Shown: piece by piece, positions 10,623-22,970 of the stretch
Layout of the letters: each line of letters starts with the position of its first letter
How positions within the stretch are numbered: position 1 is the stretch's first letter
Assembly (NCBI RefSeq): GCF_000208865.1
Contig: NC_018397.1
Span: forward strand, 4,679,748-4,743,747
DNA from: Neospora caninum Liverpool
Lineage: Eukaryota > Apicomplexa > Conoidasida > Eucoccidiorida > Sarcocystidae
Length of the DNA: 64,000 nucleotides
Reading direction: 5' to 3'
The notes under the pieces: model-generated
Seen by the model: only the letters and a program-made list of their open reading frames with translations
What the model was told of the DNA's origin: nothing
Databases searched by the model: none
Program-made: the position numbers and the translations under genes

Positions 10623-12849
10623 ATACTGGACCTTTTTCCCTCTGAGGTTATCCTGGATCTCCTCTGAGGATTTTCCCGTGGTGTCTAGGTGAGGAAGCGG
10701 CAGCGGCTGCCGTTTCTGCGTGGCTACGAGAAACGGAATGCTAAACCATGGCTCACTGCTGCACAAGTGTGTCTGAAGAGCCCAGGCTATTCCGCCCCAA
10801 TGTGGTGACGAGCTTTTAACATGATGAACAACTTGAACACCAGACGATGCAACATTTTTGCTCCATCTGAGCCTTTTCTGCATTCTAGTGGCATTCATGA
10901 ATTTCTATCGAATGGCTGGGGTCAGGCTCCTTTCAACCTGCAACGGCCGGTGTGTCTGCGAGACAAAATTGAGGTAATGGGGACGCCTGACTGAGAGCCT
11001 TATGCCCACGGGACCCTCGCTGAAAGAAAGTGGCACAGGTGCCTTCACTTGTCAACAGACTTCGTGTCGCGCCTCTACGAACTGTCATATTTTCACGTGC
11101 TGTTGATATTCTAGGAGCTGCTCGGTACATTTAGGAACGAATTCTGCACTGACAGACTCGAAAAAGCGGTGTCTCATGGTGCTAGCTACGCTGCATACCT
11201 AGTCCCACTGTTTCCCTTGCGGAATGTGTCCTTCAGAGATATCGTGAGTGGCACCCAAGACGGCAATATTTCTTAGCATATTCGCAGCTGTAGAAGAGTT
11301 TCGTTACCAGAATGGAGCCGCCGGGCCCTGTCGGTCGCTGGTTGTGCGTGAAAGTTAAGTAGTGTGCAAATGAAAACGTGAGCGAGTACAGCAAGTGACT
11401 TCGTCGGACTGCAGCGGTGTCGAGTATTTTATGTTGTGCTGAGAACGAAACCAACTGAGCGGCTGGTGGCCCACACGCATAGGGCGGAGGCAGTATGCAG
11501 CGGAATGTTTGCACCATTGTTGATATGGAGGGGGAAAATAGTATCCAACACGATAGCGGATGCATTCCGCGATATTTGCCAGAGCGGTTTCGTGTTGTGT
11601 TCTACTTTGCGAGCTTCGTCAATCATGCTATAATGCGTGGTCCGGAAGCCTGGATATGTATCAGAGAGCCGCTACGCCGACCACGTACACACAAGCAGAG
11701 TTGAAGGGAAAACGTACAGGCGCAACAGAAGCTCAGGCTGTGGCTTCTGCAGCGGCCTCAGGACTCGGCGCTGTTCAACTCCTCTCTCCGCCCATCACGA
11801 CAGCACTATTTGTGAGCCAGTTTAGTAATGTTGCAAAAACTCGCCTTGCGACGCTTCAGTGGCCGCCGACCGCTTTCTGACCAGCGAGACATGACACTGT
11901 TTTTGTCTTCAGGCCCTTACGCCAGAAAGCCTGTCAATTTACGCACACGTCAACCGCTAGGGACATACGCGTCGCGGCCATCGGCTGCTGGCGGCTGTTG
12001 GCTTGCAACAGATCCCTTCTCCAAACAACAGGTAAGCAGGACAGAACTCAACCCAACAGAAAGGTGCTCTCACATTGAACATGTCCGCCGAGAGCTCGTC
12101 GTCCGGGCTGTCCGGTGTTGCCATGCCTGCGGGAAGCAAAGTCTCTGCGTTTGCGTTGAACGACAAAACCTAGGCGACATCTCTGCTTCACATCACAAAC
12201 ATACCGGAGAAATTCTACTGCTGGAGGTCGGGAAAAGGAGCTCTGTGCTCACAGGACAGGCGCCGCCACCTCCTCCCTACCCCATCTTTACGGGCGTTAT
12301 ATTGTGGAGACAGGCTGAAAGTAAAGATGTTGGGCATATGGACTCTCCAGGGGCACCCGGCTCCTCCTCGTTTCTCCGCTGAAAGTAGATTCATGGGTGT
12401 GAAGTGGCAACGAGTGAATCACTTTTTTCCGGAAAGGTGCGGTGTACTCCTCGTTTGTACGTCATCAGAAAATCACACTTTCGCGCGAGAACTCGGGGCG
12501 ACGTCGCACGCCCTGTTCTTTTCTCTTGCACGGATGTGCGAGATGGCCTTCCTTCCGCACTTGTCCCCAATGGCATGACGGGACCAGTTGCATGCTCATG
12601 TTCCCGAACCCGGGGGCAGAACGAATCCAGCATTCCTTGTTTATGGACACGATCGAGCTCCCCTTGCACAGCTGTTGTTTTTTCGCATTTTGTGAAACCG
12701 CGAGGTTTTCTTGTTCATACTTCTGGGGTCTCGACGCGCACGTACACTTGAATGCAATTCTGGCCGCAGACCCCGTAGCAGGCGTCTGTCGGTTTCCCTC
12801 CTGACGGCTGCGTCGGATCGCGCCAGAGGAAGCTCTATTCCTGGAGTTT
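10623..12849. other. Intergenic stretch
   Basis: About 2.2 kb between two plus-strand secreted-protein genes. Only short open frames without motifs are present. It presumably contains the 3' UTR of the first gene and the promoter and leader of the second. Nothing else was recognised. Confidence 0.5.
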
Positions 12850-14655
12850 GTGATTGTTATACGGGGGCGCATGTCGTTCATTTTCCTCGAAGAAACACGG
12901 CTTTTTCTTGGGGTATTTGAAAGCATGGAGCAGACGACGTGCCGGGCTACTCGACGAGGGGTAGTGTCGGATCCCGGCGAACCCCGGCCCGCTGAACGCA
13001 CGTCGCCGTCTGCCATCCGCTCGTTCGGTGATTTCAACGAGAACTTTGAGCGAAAGACGGTTAGCAGAGCCTTTCCCATTCCCGAGAAGCCGGCGGTCCG
13101 CCGGCGTTTTCCCGTGCCCAGTGGTGAACGCCGGACCCCCGCGAGCTCGGCACTGCGACTGGCGGCCCGGGCGCGCGTCAAGTCGTTCGGAGTCGGAGGG
13201 AAACGATCCCTCCGCCAAACGGTTTACGGCCGCGGCCTTTTCTTTTCTGTAATCGTGGCCGCTCTTCTTCTGTCAGGGCTGAGCACCGATGTCGCTGAGG
13301 GAGGGTCGGCGTCACCGACACCGGACGCGCCCGAGCCGACTCAGCCGTCAGTGGACGCGATGAAAATGGAATTAATGAACGGCCTGACCAATCGGCTGTC
13401 AGTACGGTGGAGACGCGACTGGACTCCTCTGTTGGATGCGAATGGGGGCGAACCACTCGAGAACCGTTTGGCGCTGCTGAATACAGTGACGGCGGAACTC
13501 AACGATGTACTGAACTCTATGCTCAGCGCCTTCCCGACAGTCGCACAGAAGAAGAGTGTGGAGTACTTCATTGCTCATACGAGGGATCTCTTTGTCTTTG
13601 CCTTCCAGAGACGGCTGGGTATCACAGATAGCCATTCTCTGACTCCGGTGGGACCGTTCGCGAGCACTGCGAACGGCGACCCCGACCAGCTGAAAGATGT
13701 TGACCGCTGGCCTCCGCTGGAGAGCGGAACCAGCCCGGGGCAAACAAACAACGGAAGTGGAAACGCCTCTGCCGAAGGAGCGGCTGGCCCGCCCCATGCC
13801 CGGGAAAAGCGAGAAAAACCAGAGAACAGTGCTGAAGGGGCGAGGGCCGAGACACCCGGGGAACTCCCGAGCGACGCGCAAGGCCACCAAGACGGCGACA
13901 GGCAGGCGAATGCGGAACCACAGGCACCGGCGGATGGTATGCAGAAGACGCTGCACGCGCTGGAGGAGGAGGCGCAAGTGCTGACGACGGCCGACCACGG
14001 GCTGACGAACTGGGCGGGGACGCAGTCAGACAATTCGGTGAGCGAGGCGCAAGCGATGGAGGCAGATCAAGTGTGGCAGGAAATGGAACAGGTGTTGGAG
14101 AAGGAGCAAGTACAGGAGGCGGAACTGAACAAACAGGTGGAGGCAGTGTTGCAGGATGAGTCAGTGCACGCGGTGGCCAAAGCGCTACGGCAGGCAAAGG
14201 AGGAGGCGCTGGCGGAGGCGCTAGAGGAAAGCAGTGTGGAGACAGATGCCATGCAGGAGACAGATGCCATACAGGAGACAGATGCCACGCAGGAGACAGA
14301 TGCCACGCAGGAGACAGATGCCATGGAGGAGACAAATGCCATGCAGAAGACAGATGCCACGCAGGAGACAGTTGCCATGGAGGAGACAGATGCCGCGCAG
14401 GAGACAGACGCCATGGAGAAGACAGGGGTAGCGCAGGAGACAGAGCCCGTGCAGGTGGAAGTGGGAGAGGCGCCAGGGGCGGATCTGCAGCTGGAGGCAG
14501 TTGCGCGGAAGGAGGGCGAAGATGACGAAGACACGTACGAAGAAGGAACGCAGGACGATGGTGAGGAAGACGGAGACGAAGATGAAGATGACGACGATGA
14601 CATGGGGGATGACGAAGACGGGGACGACGAAGAAGGCGAAGAGGAGGACGAGTGA
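12850..14655 (+). CDS. Lineage-specific secretory protein with hexapeptide repeats and acidic tail, up to 601 aa
   Basis: A single-exon frame without a recognised family. Candidate starts are Met1 (12850), Met8 (12871) and Met26 (12925). In each case a basic N-terminal region precedes one strongly hydrophobic segment at residues about 129-145 (LFFSVIVAALLLSGLS), which could act as an internal signal or signal anchor. Coccidian secreted proteins with N-terminal extensions of this sort are known. Residues about 165-260 form a predicted helical domain (LNDVLNSMLSAFPTVAQKK region). A Pro/Gly/Glu-rich linker, a Gln/Glu-rich helical stretch, twelve degenerate ETDAMQ-type hexapeptides and a final run of almost pure Asp/Glu follow. 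Composition suggests a disordered, acidic secreted or vacuolar protein. It lies downstream of, and on the same strand as, the 1070-residue secreted protein, but I see no sequence similarity between them. Confidence 0.65.
   Translation: MIVIRGRMSFIFLEETRLFLGVFESMEQTTCRATRRGVVSDPGEPRPAERTSPSAIRSFGDFNENFERKTVSRAFPIPEKPAVRRRFPVPSGERRTPASSALRLAARARVKSFGVGGKRSLRQTVYGRGLFFSVIVAALLLSGLSTDVAEGGSASPTPDAPEPTQPSVDAMKMELMNGLTNRLSVRWRRDWTPLLDANGGEPLENRLALLNTVTAELNDVLNSMLSAFPTVAQKKSVEYFIAHTRDLFVFAFQRRLGITDSHSLTPVGPFASTANGDPDQLKDVDRWPPLESGTSPGQTNNGSGNASAEGAAGPPHAREKREKPENSAEGARAETPGELPSDAQGHQDGDRQANAEPQAPADGMQKTLHALEEEAQVLTTADHGLTNWAGTQSDNSVSEAQAMEADQVWQEMEQVLEKEQVQEAELNKQVEAVLQDESVHAVAKALRQAKEEALAEALEESSVETDAMQETDAIQETDATQETDATQETDAMEETNAMQKTDATQETVAMEETDAAQETDAMEKTGVAQETEPVQVEVGEAPGADLQLEAVARKEGEDDEDTYEEGTQDDGEEDGDEDEDDDDDMGDDEDGDDEEGEEEDE
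14239..14454 (+). repeat. 18-base tandem repeat, 12 copies, coding ETDAMQ-type hexapeptides
   Basis: Twelve in-frame units of the form gagacagatgccatgcag. The protein units run ETDAMQ, ETDAIQ, ETDATQ (twice), ETDAME, ETNAMQ, KTDATQ, ETVAME, ETDAAQ, ETDAME, KTGVAQ, ETEPVQ. Copies become more divergent toward the 3' end. The unit length preserves the frame, so copy-number change would alter protein length without a frameshift. Confidence 0.9.
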
Positions 14656-17600
14656 AGGCAGGAGGCGCCATTGGCATGAAAGGACGACTTCTGCAGTCAG
14701 TGTTCGTGCAGCCCGCATCACAGGATGCGTCCCCGTTCTCCTTGGATCGATCAATGGCTAGTGCTCCAAAATCGGAACCAAGGGAAAACCCTGTTTCCGG
14801 TGAGAACTTGGTGAACGTGTCCGAGGGACGCACACGCCGGACTTGACGGTCGTGGAAGGACGTTGGCGCGGCGGGAGGAACCTGTCGTGGAGAGAGAAGA
14901 CATGAAGCTCCGTCCCTGCGGCTTTGTGTTGGGACAGATGGGAAGTCACCTGCGCCGAGGTGGATATACCGCCTGCGTGCGCAAGGATAGCGTCGAGACA
15001 TTGATTCGCCTCCAGTTCAAGACGCCTGCGGAAAATGGAAACCCGGGGGAACCTGTGCCGCGACTGCAGGCTAACCTACCGACTGCACAGCAGAACCGAA
15101 CAAGAAATTTCGGGCGGCACCCAAAGGCCTGTGTAGCAGCACGCGTGCCTGGGTTAGCCTCGCTTCCAAATCTAATATGTTGGAAAATCCTATGTGAGAT
15201 TTGGAGATTCGGTTAACGACTCTCAGAGGAAGCCCCTGTTAAGCTCGGCGGGGGGGGGGGGGGGGGGGCTTGGGTTTGGGCTCAAGCTTAATGTGAAAAT
15301 CCGTATTTTGTTCTGGCCTTCCCGAGTGTTCTAAGGCCAAGGGGCTGTACGGACAGCCGAGGCGTCCAGGGGACCTCAATCCATTGGCGCGGCTCGACTG
15401 CGTGCCGTGGGAGGACCGCTGCTGAGTCTGTGGCGGAGGGCCGGGCGAAGCTGTCAATGGGGAAATATCTGGCGGACGGCGTCGCTTGAGTCTTCAGGAC
15501 AGGCAACAGGCGCGAGTTGCTGGTGTGTGTCCGTGGAACGGGGCTGAAGCCTCTCCGTGGAGTTGAGTGCAGCGCACCTGTCTGCGGACTGAGAGCGGAG
15601 GAAGGTGAGCGAGAAAGCAACGGCCGCAACAGGTGATTTGGGTGGTTGCGTTCGGACCTGCGCAATTTTTGGCTGCGCGGTGGACCAGAGGGGGGGCGAG
15701 CAGGAATCACGCTGGATTTTTGTCGAGCGTTGGGGTGGATCTACGAGCGCAGAAAGAGGAAACAGAGCGCAAGCGTTCTTTTTTGCGTCTGCGAAGAATA
15801 TGCCTGGCGATCAGGACGCCTGTATGTGTTCTTGGGCATTTGGAGCATCTGGAGACGGACGAACCGCCGTGTTCGTGTGGCCTCGCTGCGTTTCCAGAGC
15901 GCACCTCAAAACATCGCAGCTAGAGTCGTGCGCAGAACCACTGTTCTCTGGGGGGCCGAACAGAATGAACATTTGGCAGAAACGCCGGGCAAACGCGTCG
16001 GGCGAAGACGGCCGCGTGCAAGAGCAGGCGGGCACAAGTCTACCTGTACGGGGCAATGTGTCTCCGTCGTGAACGGCTAGACAAGACAGCAGTTGTGGAA
16101 AAAGAGTGTTGGTGCGTCCAAAATGAGGGGGTGTTTTTCGCTTCCCAGAAAGGCGGTCTGTCAATCTGTTTTTCTTCACTTTCCAGACGGACGCGCACAC
16201 TTGGGTTGGCGCTTCATGAGACACTCGCTCGAGCCCGCCTGCCGCTCGGAGCGTTCTCACACATTTTGACACTGCGCTTCCTGCATCCAAAAAAGAGTAA
16301 CCCCTGAATCTGACATGGTGTAAGGCGTACCCACGGCCCTCTATCTGTGTGTACGTGAAGACTGATCTTGAGGATGTCGGCTCTAGGAGAGCGGCCGGCA
16401 CGTGGGTAGCAAGACCGGAAAGGCGAAGGCGTGATTTGTGCGTGCTTGGTTGACTTTGCCGATCGTCTAGAGTGTCACGATCTTTTTGACAGCTAGGAAA
16501 GTGCTTTTTGCTTCCTGTAAACTGATGTCAGTCCGTGTTACTTCAACGCAGCCACCGTCGACGACAGTGTGCGAAGCCTGTTGTCGCGAGTTTCTTCAGC
16601 GCCCCAGAGCTGGAGTCAGTGCTATCGTCAGAACTGTGTCTTTCGCTTGGTTTCTAGGGTGATTCTGACGTTTCAGCGTGCATGCAGGGGCCAGTGCAGT
16701 GGAGCATCCAGTCGTTTCCCAGCCCAGAGTGTTCGCGCTAAAACTCGGCTCATGCCGTCTTTCGAACCGAGGCAAGCGTTGTATAAGCATTAGCTGGAAC
16801 GGAAAAGCCCTCAGTTCTCTGCGGCAAACCTGGTCTGGCGTTATACCCCAGAAGCGACACAAAAAACGGTGCATTCGACCGGCAGGCAGGTTGCGAAAGA
16901 GCGTTCGTCTGCTTAGGCCAGCAGGCGGCACACAGTGTGTAGGATTTTCAAGTTGAGTTCTCCACACGAGGCGTCACGGAGCGTGTGACCCAAAGAAACG
17001 TTCCGAGCGGACGCTTTGGGTCACACGTCACTGCTCAGCGCTGTGGACCGGGTGGCGTTTCCTAGTTCTGAGCACGTCGAAATGTCGGAAGGCTTCTATC
17101 CACTGCGTTCGCCGAGCTTCCACTGCAGCCGCGTCAAACTGGTTTCTTCCCCTGAACCCATCGGCAGTTTGGCTTCGTGTTGCCAGGTCCGCGCCGTCGT
17201 TTCGACGCACCACGCACCGCAGTTTCTGTTTCTGGCTTTCCTTACGGCGCTCTTTGTGCGCCCGCTCCTGTCTCTTCACTCAGCCGCATACGCGGAATCA
17301 ACTCAGTGTCTGCTCCTTTTAGTGCCCTACCGCGAACTTCCTGTTCCGGTAGCTTTCCACTCTCGTCGCACGAAGTTGGGTGGGAAGTGTCGCCGCTTCT
17401 GACTACTGGAACTCGCTCTGTGCAGTCAGACCTGAGCTGTGTCAACGTTGCATCTCTTTTCTTTGTTCTGCAAATCCCTGTGAACCACGGGCGCAGATGC
17501 TTTTTGAAGCCATCTGCGCACCCTGGCAACTGACACACTGGGCCTTCGGCTGTACACGACAGGCACGCGGAGCCGGCGAGTTGCCGGGTAAACGGAGCTC

Positions 17601-18051
17601 TGGATAAGCCATCCGAGTGCGAGAGAGAACTCCATATCGGCGGCGCAGGAGAAAAGAGGTTTTCTCTGACACGCCGTGAAGCGCATCTGACGGTTAGGTA
17701 ATATGAGATGACGCTCGACGAGGTCAGATTTCCACGGAATTCCAGGACCTATCCATACCTGCAGTCTTCCCTTCGATGCGGTCCCACCGCGAGTGAAGAT
17801 GAGGAAGTCCTTGCTTCCCTCTCCAGTAAGGCGCGCATACTGCGCCGTGAACCCCTCACGTGTTTAGATTCCTGGCCCCAGGCGCATAGAGAAATGCCCG
17901 ATTCTACGCGCTGTGCAGCCCACCACCTCCCACCAACGAGAGGCCAGAAAGGCCGCACATACACAGAAGCATGCACTCATCGCCAGGCAACCCGAACGCA
18001 GATATGAACACCTCCCCCTACGCATGCAAATGTCCCTACAGACAACTGCTC
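14656..18051. other. Intergenic stretch with a 19-base G run
   Basis: About 3.4 kb between the hexapeptide-repeat gene (+) and the 3' end of the RNA polymerase subunit gene (-). It contains a run of 19 G at 15250-15268. Open frames here are short, overlap on both strands and show no family motif. I cannot support a gene, but a small multi-exon or noncoding transcript would be hard to exclude by eye. Confidence 0.4.
15250..15268. repeat. Poly-G tract, 19 bases
   Basis: An uninterrupted G run in intergenic DNA. It is likely length-variable and error-prone in assembly. Confidence 0.9.
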
Positions 18052-20135
18052 TTATGCAGAAATGCCCCACACATCCGTACCTACGGGCACACCGGACACC
18101 TGATGTGGCAGATGCACGCGTGAGCCTCTCCACCCCTCGACAGGCCGCGTTTCGTCGCCTCTCCGGAACGCAGAACGATCACCGGAGGAGACTGGAGAAG
18201 CCTCCGCCCGCAGCGCTGCCCGCGTCCCCTCCACATCGCCTCCCACCATGGAGACACCCATTGGATCGAGACTCTTCGCCTCGTCAGAGTGGAACAGAAC
18301 GCCGTCGGCCGTCTGGACAACTGGAGCCGCGCCGACTGCGGCTTTGAATCGTGCCCTAAGCAGTGAGAGCGCCGCCTTCCGCTTCCGCAAGCTCTCGAGA
18401 ACTAGCGTGAAAGGACTGTTCTGCATCAGAAGCATACACCGAACAGGTGGGCCGTCCCCATTCAGCGACGCGGGCGACCCGAGAGCCAGAGAGTCATAAC
18501 AAGACACGCGGCGGAAAGCCTTCGAGAGACAGCTCGGCACCGTGTGCGAAAACAGAACTAGGAAGAGCGCTTGGCGAGAGTGGGAACATTGAAATCGCTG
18601 GCTCGGAAGCCGAACACAAACGGACCCCCCCCCCCCACACACACACACACAGCGAGGACTCCACGTGGTGCATGCGCACACCAAACGAAAGCGTTCTGCA
18701 ACGCGTACAGAGAGAGAACGCGTGTGGGTACGAGACCAGAGAAGAAGGAGACCTACGCGAGAGGAGACCAAAAAGGCGCACGCGAATCGACGAAGAATAC
18801 GAGAAAGAAGTCGACAGAGTCAACCCCACCCCAAAACCCGAAAACGGCCAGAAGAAAGGCACAAGCTAGAAGGGAAGGCACACAAGCTAAAGGGAAGGCC
18901 AGCAAAAGAAACGCTGACGGAGCAGGACGAGAGAGCGAGGCGTTTTCGAGGCACTCACCGAGACGGTTTGAATACGGAGTTCGATCTTCGGCTCCAGAGG
19001 GTGAGGCTGGCGCAACCCGACGAATTTCACTCGAGCGTCGTTGAGGAGGTCGCTGCAGGGAAGATCCCTCAACGGGACAAACGCGACTTGTGTCTCTCGT
19101 CTTTTTCTTTTTCGTTTCCTGTTCCCTGCCTCGGCTAAGAAACGGACTTGCTCCCTGCACCCGAGCCGATTCTGGGTCTGGTTTCTTCTCTTTTTTCAGA
19201 CGGAAAGCATCGGTCGAATGCGTTCCGGCGGAGTGCCGCGCTTTGCAACTACGAAGAACCCTGTCCTCTCTGCATTGGGACGGGGAGAGACAAGCGCAGC
19301 TGGAGCACGCTTCCCGTGCGCGAGGCCCTTAACGCCTGCCGACCAAGAGTCACGGTCGCACCTCCCGAGTCATAACTCCTGGTTTTGGCGGCCGCACTTG
19401 CGAGGCTGCGGCTTCTTGGAAAGCGACCGTTTGGCGACTTACTTGCGGAGAACGTAGCCAATGGTGTAGTCCTCCAGATGGAAGACGAAAGTGCCGCAGA
19501 GAGGAAAGCGCGTATCGGGGATCCACTCGACCCTGCGAGAGAGAGCCACACGGCGGAGAGCAACGGAGAGGGAGGCAAGAGAAATTGAGAAAACGTCCAC
19601 TGTTTCACGGAGCTCAGCTGTTCGTGGAGCGATCAGTGTGGATTGTGCGTACGCACAAAGCGGTGACACGGACACTGTACTTCGAAATGCGGCCTCGCCA
19701 GTGAAGAGGCGCCTTTCGCATTGCAGATGTGACCTCCCCACGTTCATGAAACTCGTCTCCTGTCTCCTAGTTCCGCTGCCACACCATGCGCGAGCGAGGG
19801 TGGCGAAAAAGGGAAACCGTGTGAAAAATATCGGAGAGAGAAGAAGACCGAGGTTGCAGTCCAGAGACAGAGGGAGACGTTGGGGCGAAACAGCGCGAAC
19901 GCAGGAAACGCCGAGGAGACGCGAATCGGGCCGAAAGCACACTGCGACTCACAGAGACCCCGAGGATAACGGCACAGAGAGAGCAAGAAGCGACAAGGCG
20001 CACTGAGACGGCGACGCTGTGCGACGACTCGGAGCAGGAACCGAGCGAGAAGAGCACTCACTTGTGGAGGCCAGGGGCCAGCTCGGTGACATCCGCCGCG
20101 TCGAGGCGGTTGACCATAGTCGACTGTTTCGGCAT
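18052..20135 (-). CDS. RPB11: RNA polymerase small subunit, RPB11-like, 208 aa, four exons
   Basis: Exons on the minus strand are 20062-20135, 19443-19532, 18959-19052 and 18052-18420. All have GT/AG borders and the phases join. The protein begins MPKQSTMVNRLDAADV. It contains the subunit fold shared by RPB11, RPAC2 and the bacterial alpha N-domain: GTFVFHLEDYTIGYVLR, then LLNDARVKFVGLRQPHP, LEPKIELRIQT, and a C-terminal helix (LRKRKAALSLLRARFKAAV). The HPLEPKI motif matches RPB11 (HPLEHKI in animals) better than RPAC2 (HPSENKI type), so this is probably the RPB3 partner in RNA polymerase II. The last 80 or so residues after the helix (GAAPVVQTADG onward) extend beyond the usual length of about 120. 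RPAC2 (Pol I/III) remains the main alternative. Confidence 0.78.
18625..18651. repeat. C12 run followed by (CA)n
   Basis: Twelve C followed by a CA dinucleotide repeat, inside intron 3 (18421-18958) of the RPB11-like gene. It is a simple sequence repeat with no evident role. Confidence 0.85.
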
Positions 20136-22970
20136 TTTGGCGCTTGAAGAAAAGTTGAAAGAGTGGAATGGCAGGGGAGAAAAGAAGTCCCTCCGGAGAG
20201 GAACGGTGGGACATACACGAAGGGACGAAAAGACAAAAGAAAGGGATGAGAAACAGGCGAGGGCAACCGCACAGGGGACGGGACTGGCTCGAGTCGAGAG
20301 GACAGAAGAAAGGGTGGGGCCAAAGAGGATGATGCGCGACAGAAAAGGCTTTTGACGGAAAAGAAGAAAAAACCAGGAGAGAAACGACAGAAGACAAGGG
20401 GAAACGAAGGAAAAAGCGAGCTTCGAAAAGAAAAACCAGGTACAGCGAAGGAGAGGGCGCGAAGCGGTGACAGGAACAGAGGGGATATCGGAGACGGGAC
20501 GAAGCGAGGCAACAGAGCAAGGTACCGTGCGAGGAAGATCTGCGCACGTCGAAGAAAGGGGAAACGCCGTTCAGGATCGGTTCCGAGGGCGTCGACACAC
20601 GTCGAATTCCAGTCAGCTGGGCGTGCGCGGGTCTGAAACGCGTCCCGTTGACAGCGAGAAGAAAGGCGACAGCAGGGAAAGGGGAAGAGTCTTGAAAGAG
20701 TCGAAGGGCCGGATGAATTTCCGGCGACGGAGCGCAAGACAAGCGGAAAGAATGAAAAAACCCGAGAGTTGAGGAACCGGGCCAGGCGAGAGGAACGGCG
20801 AGACCGACTCGAGGGAACGGCGGCTTTCTGCGAGAGAGAGCACGGAGACGAGTGTGACACACCGGCAGAGCAGCCTGCGCTCGGGAAGAGAAACGGGAAG
20901 ACGAAGGAGGCAACAGCGAAGACTAGCGGGTGAAGGGAAACAAAACAATCGGATCAGGGAGCGCGCTGAGAAAGGTAAGTGGGGAGGACCGGAAGGACAA
21001 GTACTTGAACAGGGTTCGGCGGGAATGCACAAAGTGCGTCGATGCCGAAAAAAGAGGCACGGACGGGAGCTTGCAGCGAGTTCCTAGGCGTTCGTGGACT
21101 GTGGTTTCCGTAGGTATCCCCAAAATCGGGAAATCGCGCCTTTGGTTTTCGGGGGAAATTCGCGAAACGGAAGCTCGAGATGGCAAGGAAGCGTGCACGG
21201 GAAAAGTGCGAAATATCCCTGCGCGCGTGAGGACAAACGATGCAGGAGGGGTGGGAAGAGTACGAGGAAATCCGGCATATTTCAAGGGCAGTTCATGAAG
21301 ACGTGAAATTGGACGGGAGTCGAGGCGGGCGCTGGTGGTATCCCTGACGGGGAAAAGACCATGCAGTCGGAAAACGAACACGACTTCCTCTCCTCCCCTG
21401 GGCATGCGCTAAAAGTACCGGAAGAGAAAGATCTCAAATCTCACTGAGACTCGACATAGTCGTCTCCCCGGAAAGAGGTGAAGGGAAGGATCAGAAACTG
21501 TACATACACCTCAGCAGCCGCATGTAAGCCCTACATGCAAACTTTGCTTTCACGAAAAGCGTTAATCGGGCTTAGATTTGCCCGCGTACACACCATTCGG
21601 AGGAGCTGCAAATATGTACCTCAATAGATGAGGCAACATTTCTTTGTATCCAAGAAAGACAACGGACGGCTTTCAACGTGCAACGGCACGACGGTCCTTC
21701 TTCTGGTCTCTGGCGTGTCAGCACTTTCGAGTTTTTGCGCGGGAACAAAACCCCCTCGCACACGGAAGACTTACGCAGCGCAGAGCAGGTCGGATCCTCT
21801 CGGAGAGCGAGGCGTTCGCGCGTAAATCGGGACGAGGCGGCGCCGACGGGAACCAGTTGTCTCCGCGACGTTTTGCAGCATTTCCCGTTTGGAAAGACGC
21901 AAACAGTTTGAATTTTGCCGAAGCGTTTCTTGAAACAAGAGACGGTGTCCGCGAGACGGAAGAACCCATTTTTGGCTCTCAGCGGCGTTGTGCGAGCCTG
22001 CCTCTGGAGAGGAGGCCTTTCTCCGGAAACGCACGTTTTTGAGCTCGACTTGTCTAGCACGACACACATCCGTCTTTTCAAAAAGCAGAGCTTCTTGTTT
22101 GGCGCTCCGTCACGTATACGTGTGCACAAGCATGTATCTGTAGTCATCCTCTGTGCCTGGTTTTATTTTTGTCGGTACATCCGCCGACGGGAGTGGCGAC
22201 TCCCCACCGTGGACACGCTGAGAAAAGAACGGCTTTCCGTGCGCCTCGTCTCCTTTTTGATCGTGAAGTCCTTTCCACTTTCTTAAACACCACCCACTTC
22301 GTCTGCTTTGGCGTCGCGTCCGCATTCCCCGTGATCCTGTCCGTACCCGGTGATTCGAAGCTGCGCTCGTGCATGCTCACCGGGTTTGTATCCGCTTCCG
22401 GGGTTTTCTCGCGCGCCGCTTTTCCGCACGAAACGCGTTTTGTTTCTTCTCCTCGCGGCCAGCTGGTGGGTTCGTTTCCTCGACCTCGCCTGCCAAAGAT
22501 TTCCACACTTCACCGCAGCTACGCGCCCCGAACGCTGTCCCAAGACTGCCAAGGGAGACCCGTGCCCCAGACACACACGCGGTCGGCACTTTGCCTAGAA
22601 TTTTCTTGCAGCGCTCTCCTGAACGACTTCCTTGCTTCGAAAAAAACGGGATTTCCTCCTGGCGTTTGCTTCCCTTTGTCCGCGGGACACCTGAGCGGGA
22701 CCATTTCACTCGCCTGAGACAGCCGCCTGGTCGTCGTCTTGCGGCTGCGTTTTTCTCTCGTTCTTTCGCCAAAGTCTGAGAGACGCTTCCCTGGAACAGC
22801 TACTGGCAACGCAGCGCCTCCAAAGAGGACAAAATACCTCCACGGCTCCCTCCCTGCTGGCTTCTTGTTCCGTTTGTTGATCCACTCAAGACGGCGGAAA
22901 GCATCCACTTCTATTTGGCTGCCACGAGGACTATAGCCTTCGCACACACCCGCGATATCTCGTTGCCAAA
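20136..22970. other. Intergenic, head-to-head RPB11-like gene / small membrane protein gene
   Basis: About 2.8 kb between two divergent genes. The first part (to about 21000) is strongly purine-rich on the plus strand, which creates a long but meaningless Ser/Phe/Arg-rich open frame on the minus strand. No motif-bearing frame, tRNA or rRNA was recognised. It should contain both promoters and 5' leaders. Confidence 0.5.

Noticed and set aside
13622..15001. 459-codon minus-strand open frame opposite the hexapeptide-repeat gene
   Set aside because: It is an antisense shadow of the plus-strand repeats (Pro/Leu/His/Trp repeats). The plus-strand reading has a signal segment and a coherent domain order.
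19744..20913. 389-codon minus-strand open frame
   Set aside because: It overlaps RPB11 exon 1 in another frame and is the translation of a purine-rich plus strand (Ser/Phe/Pro/Arg only). There is no motif.
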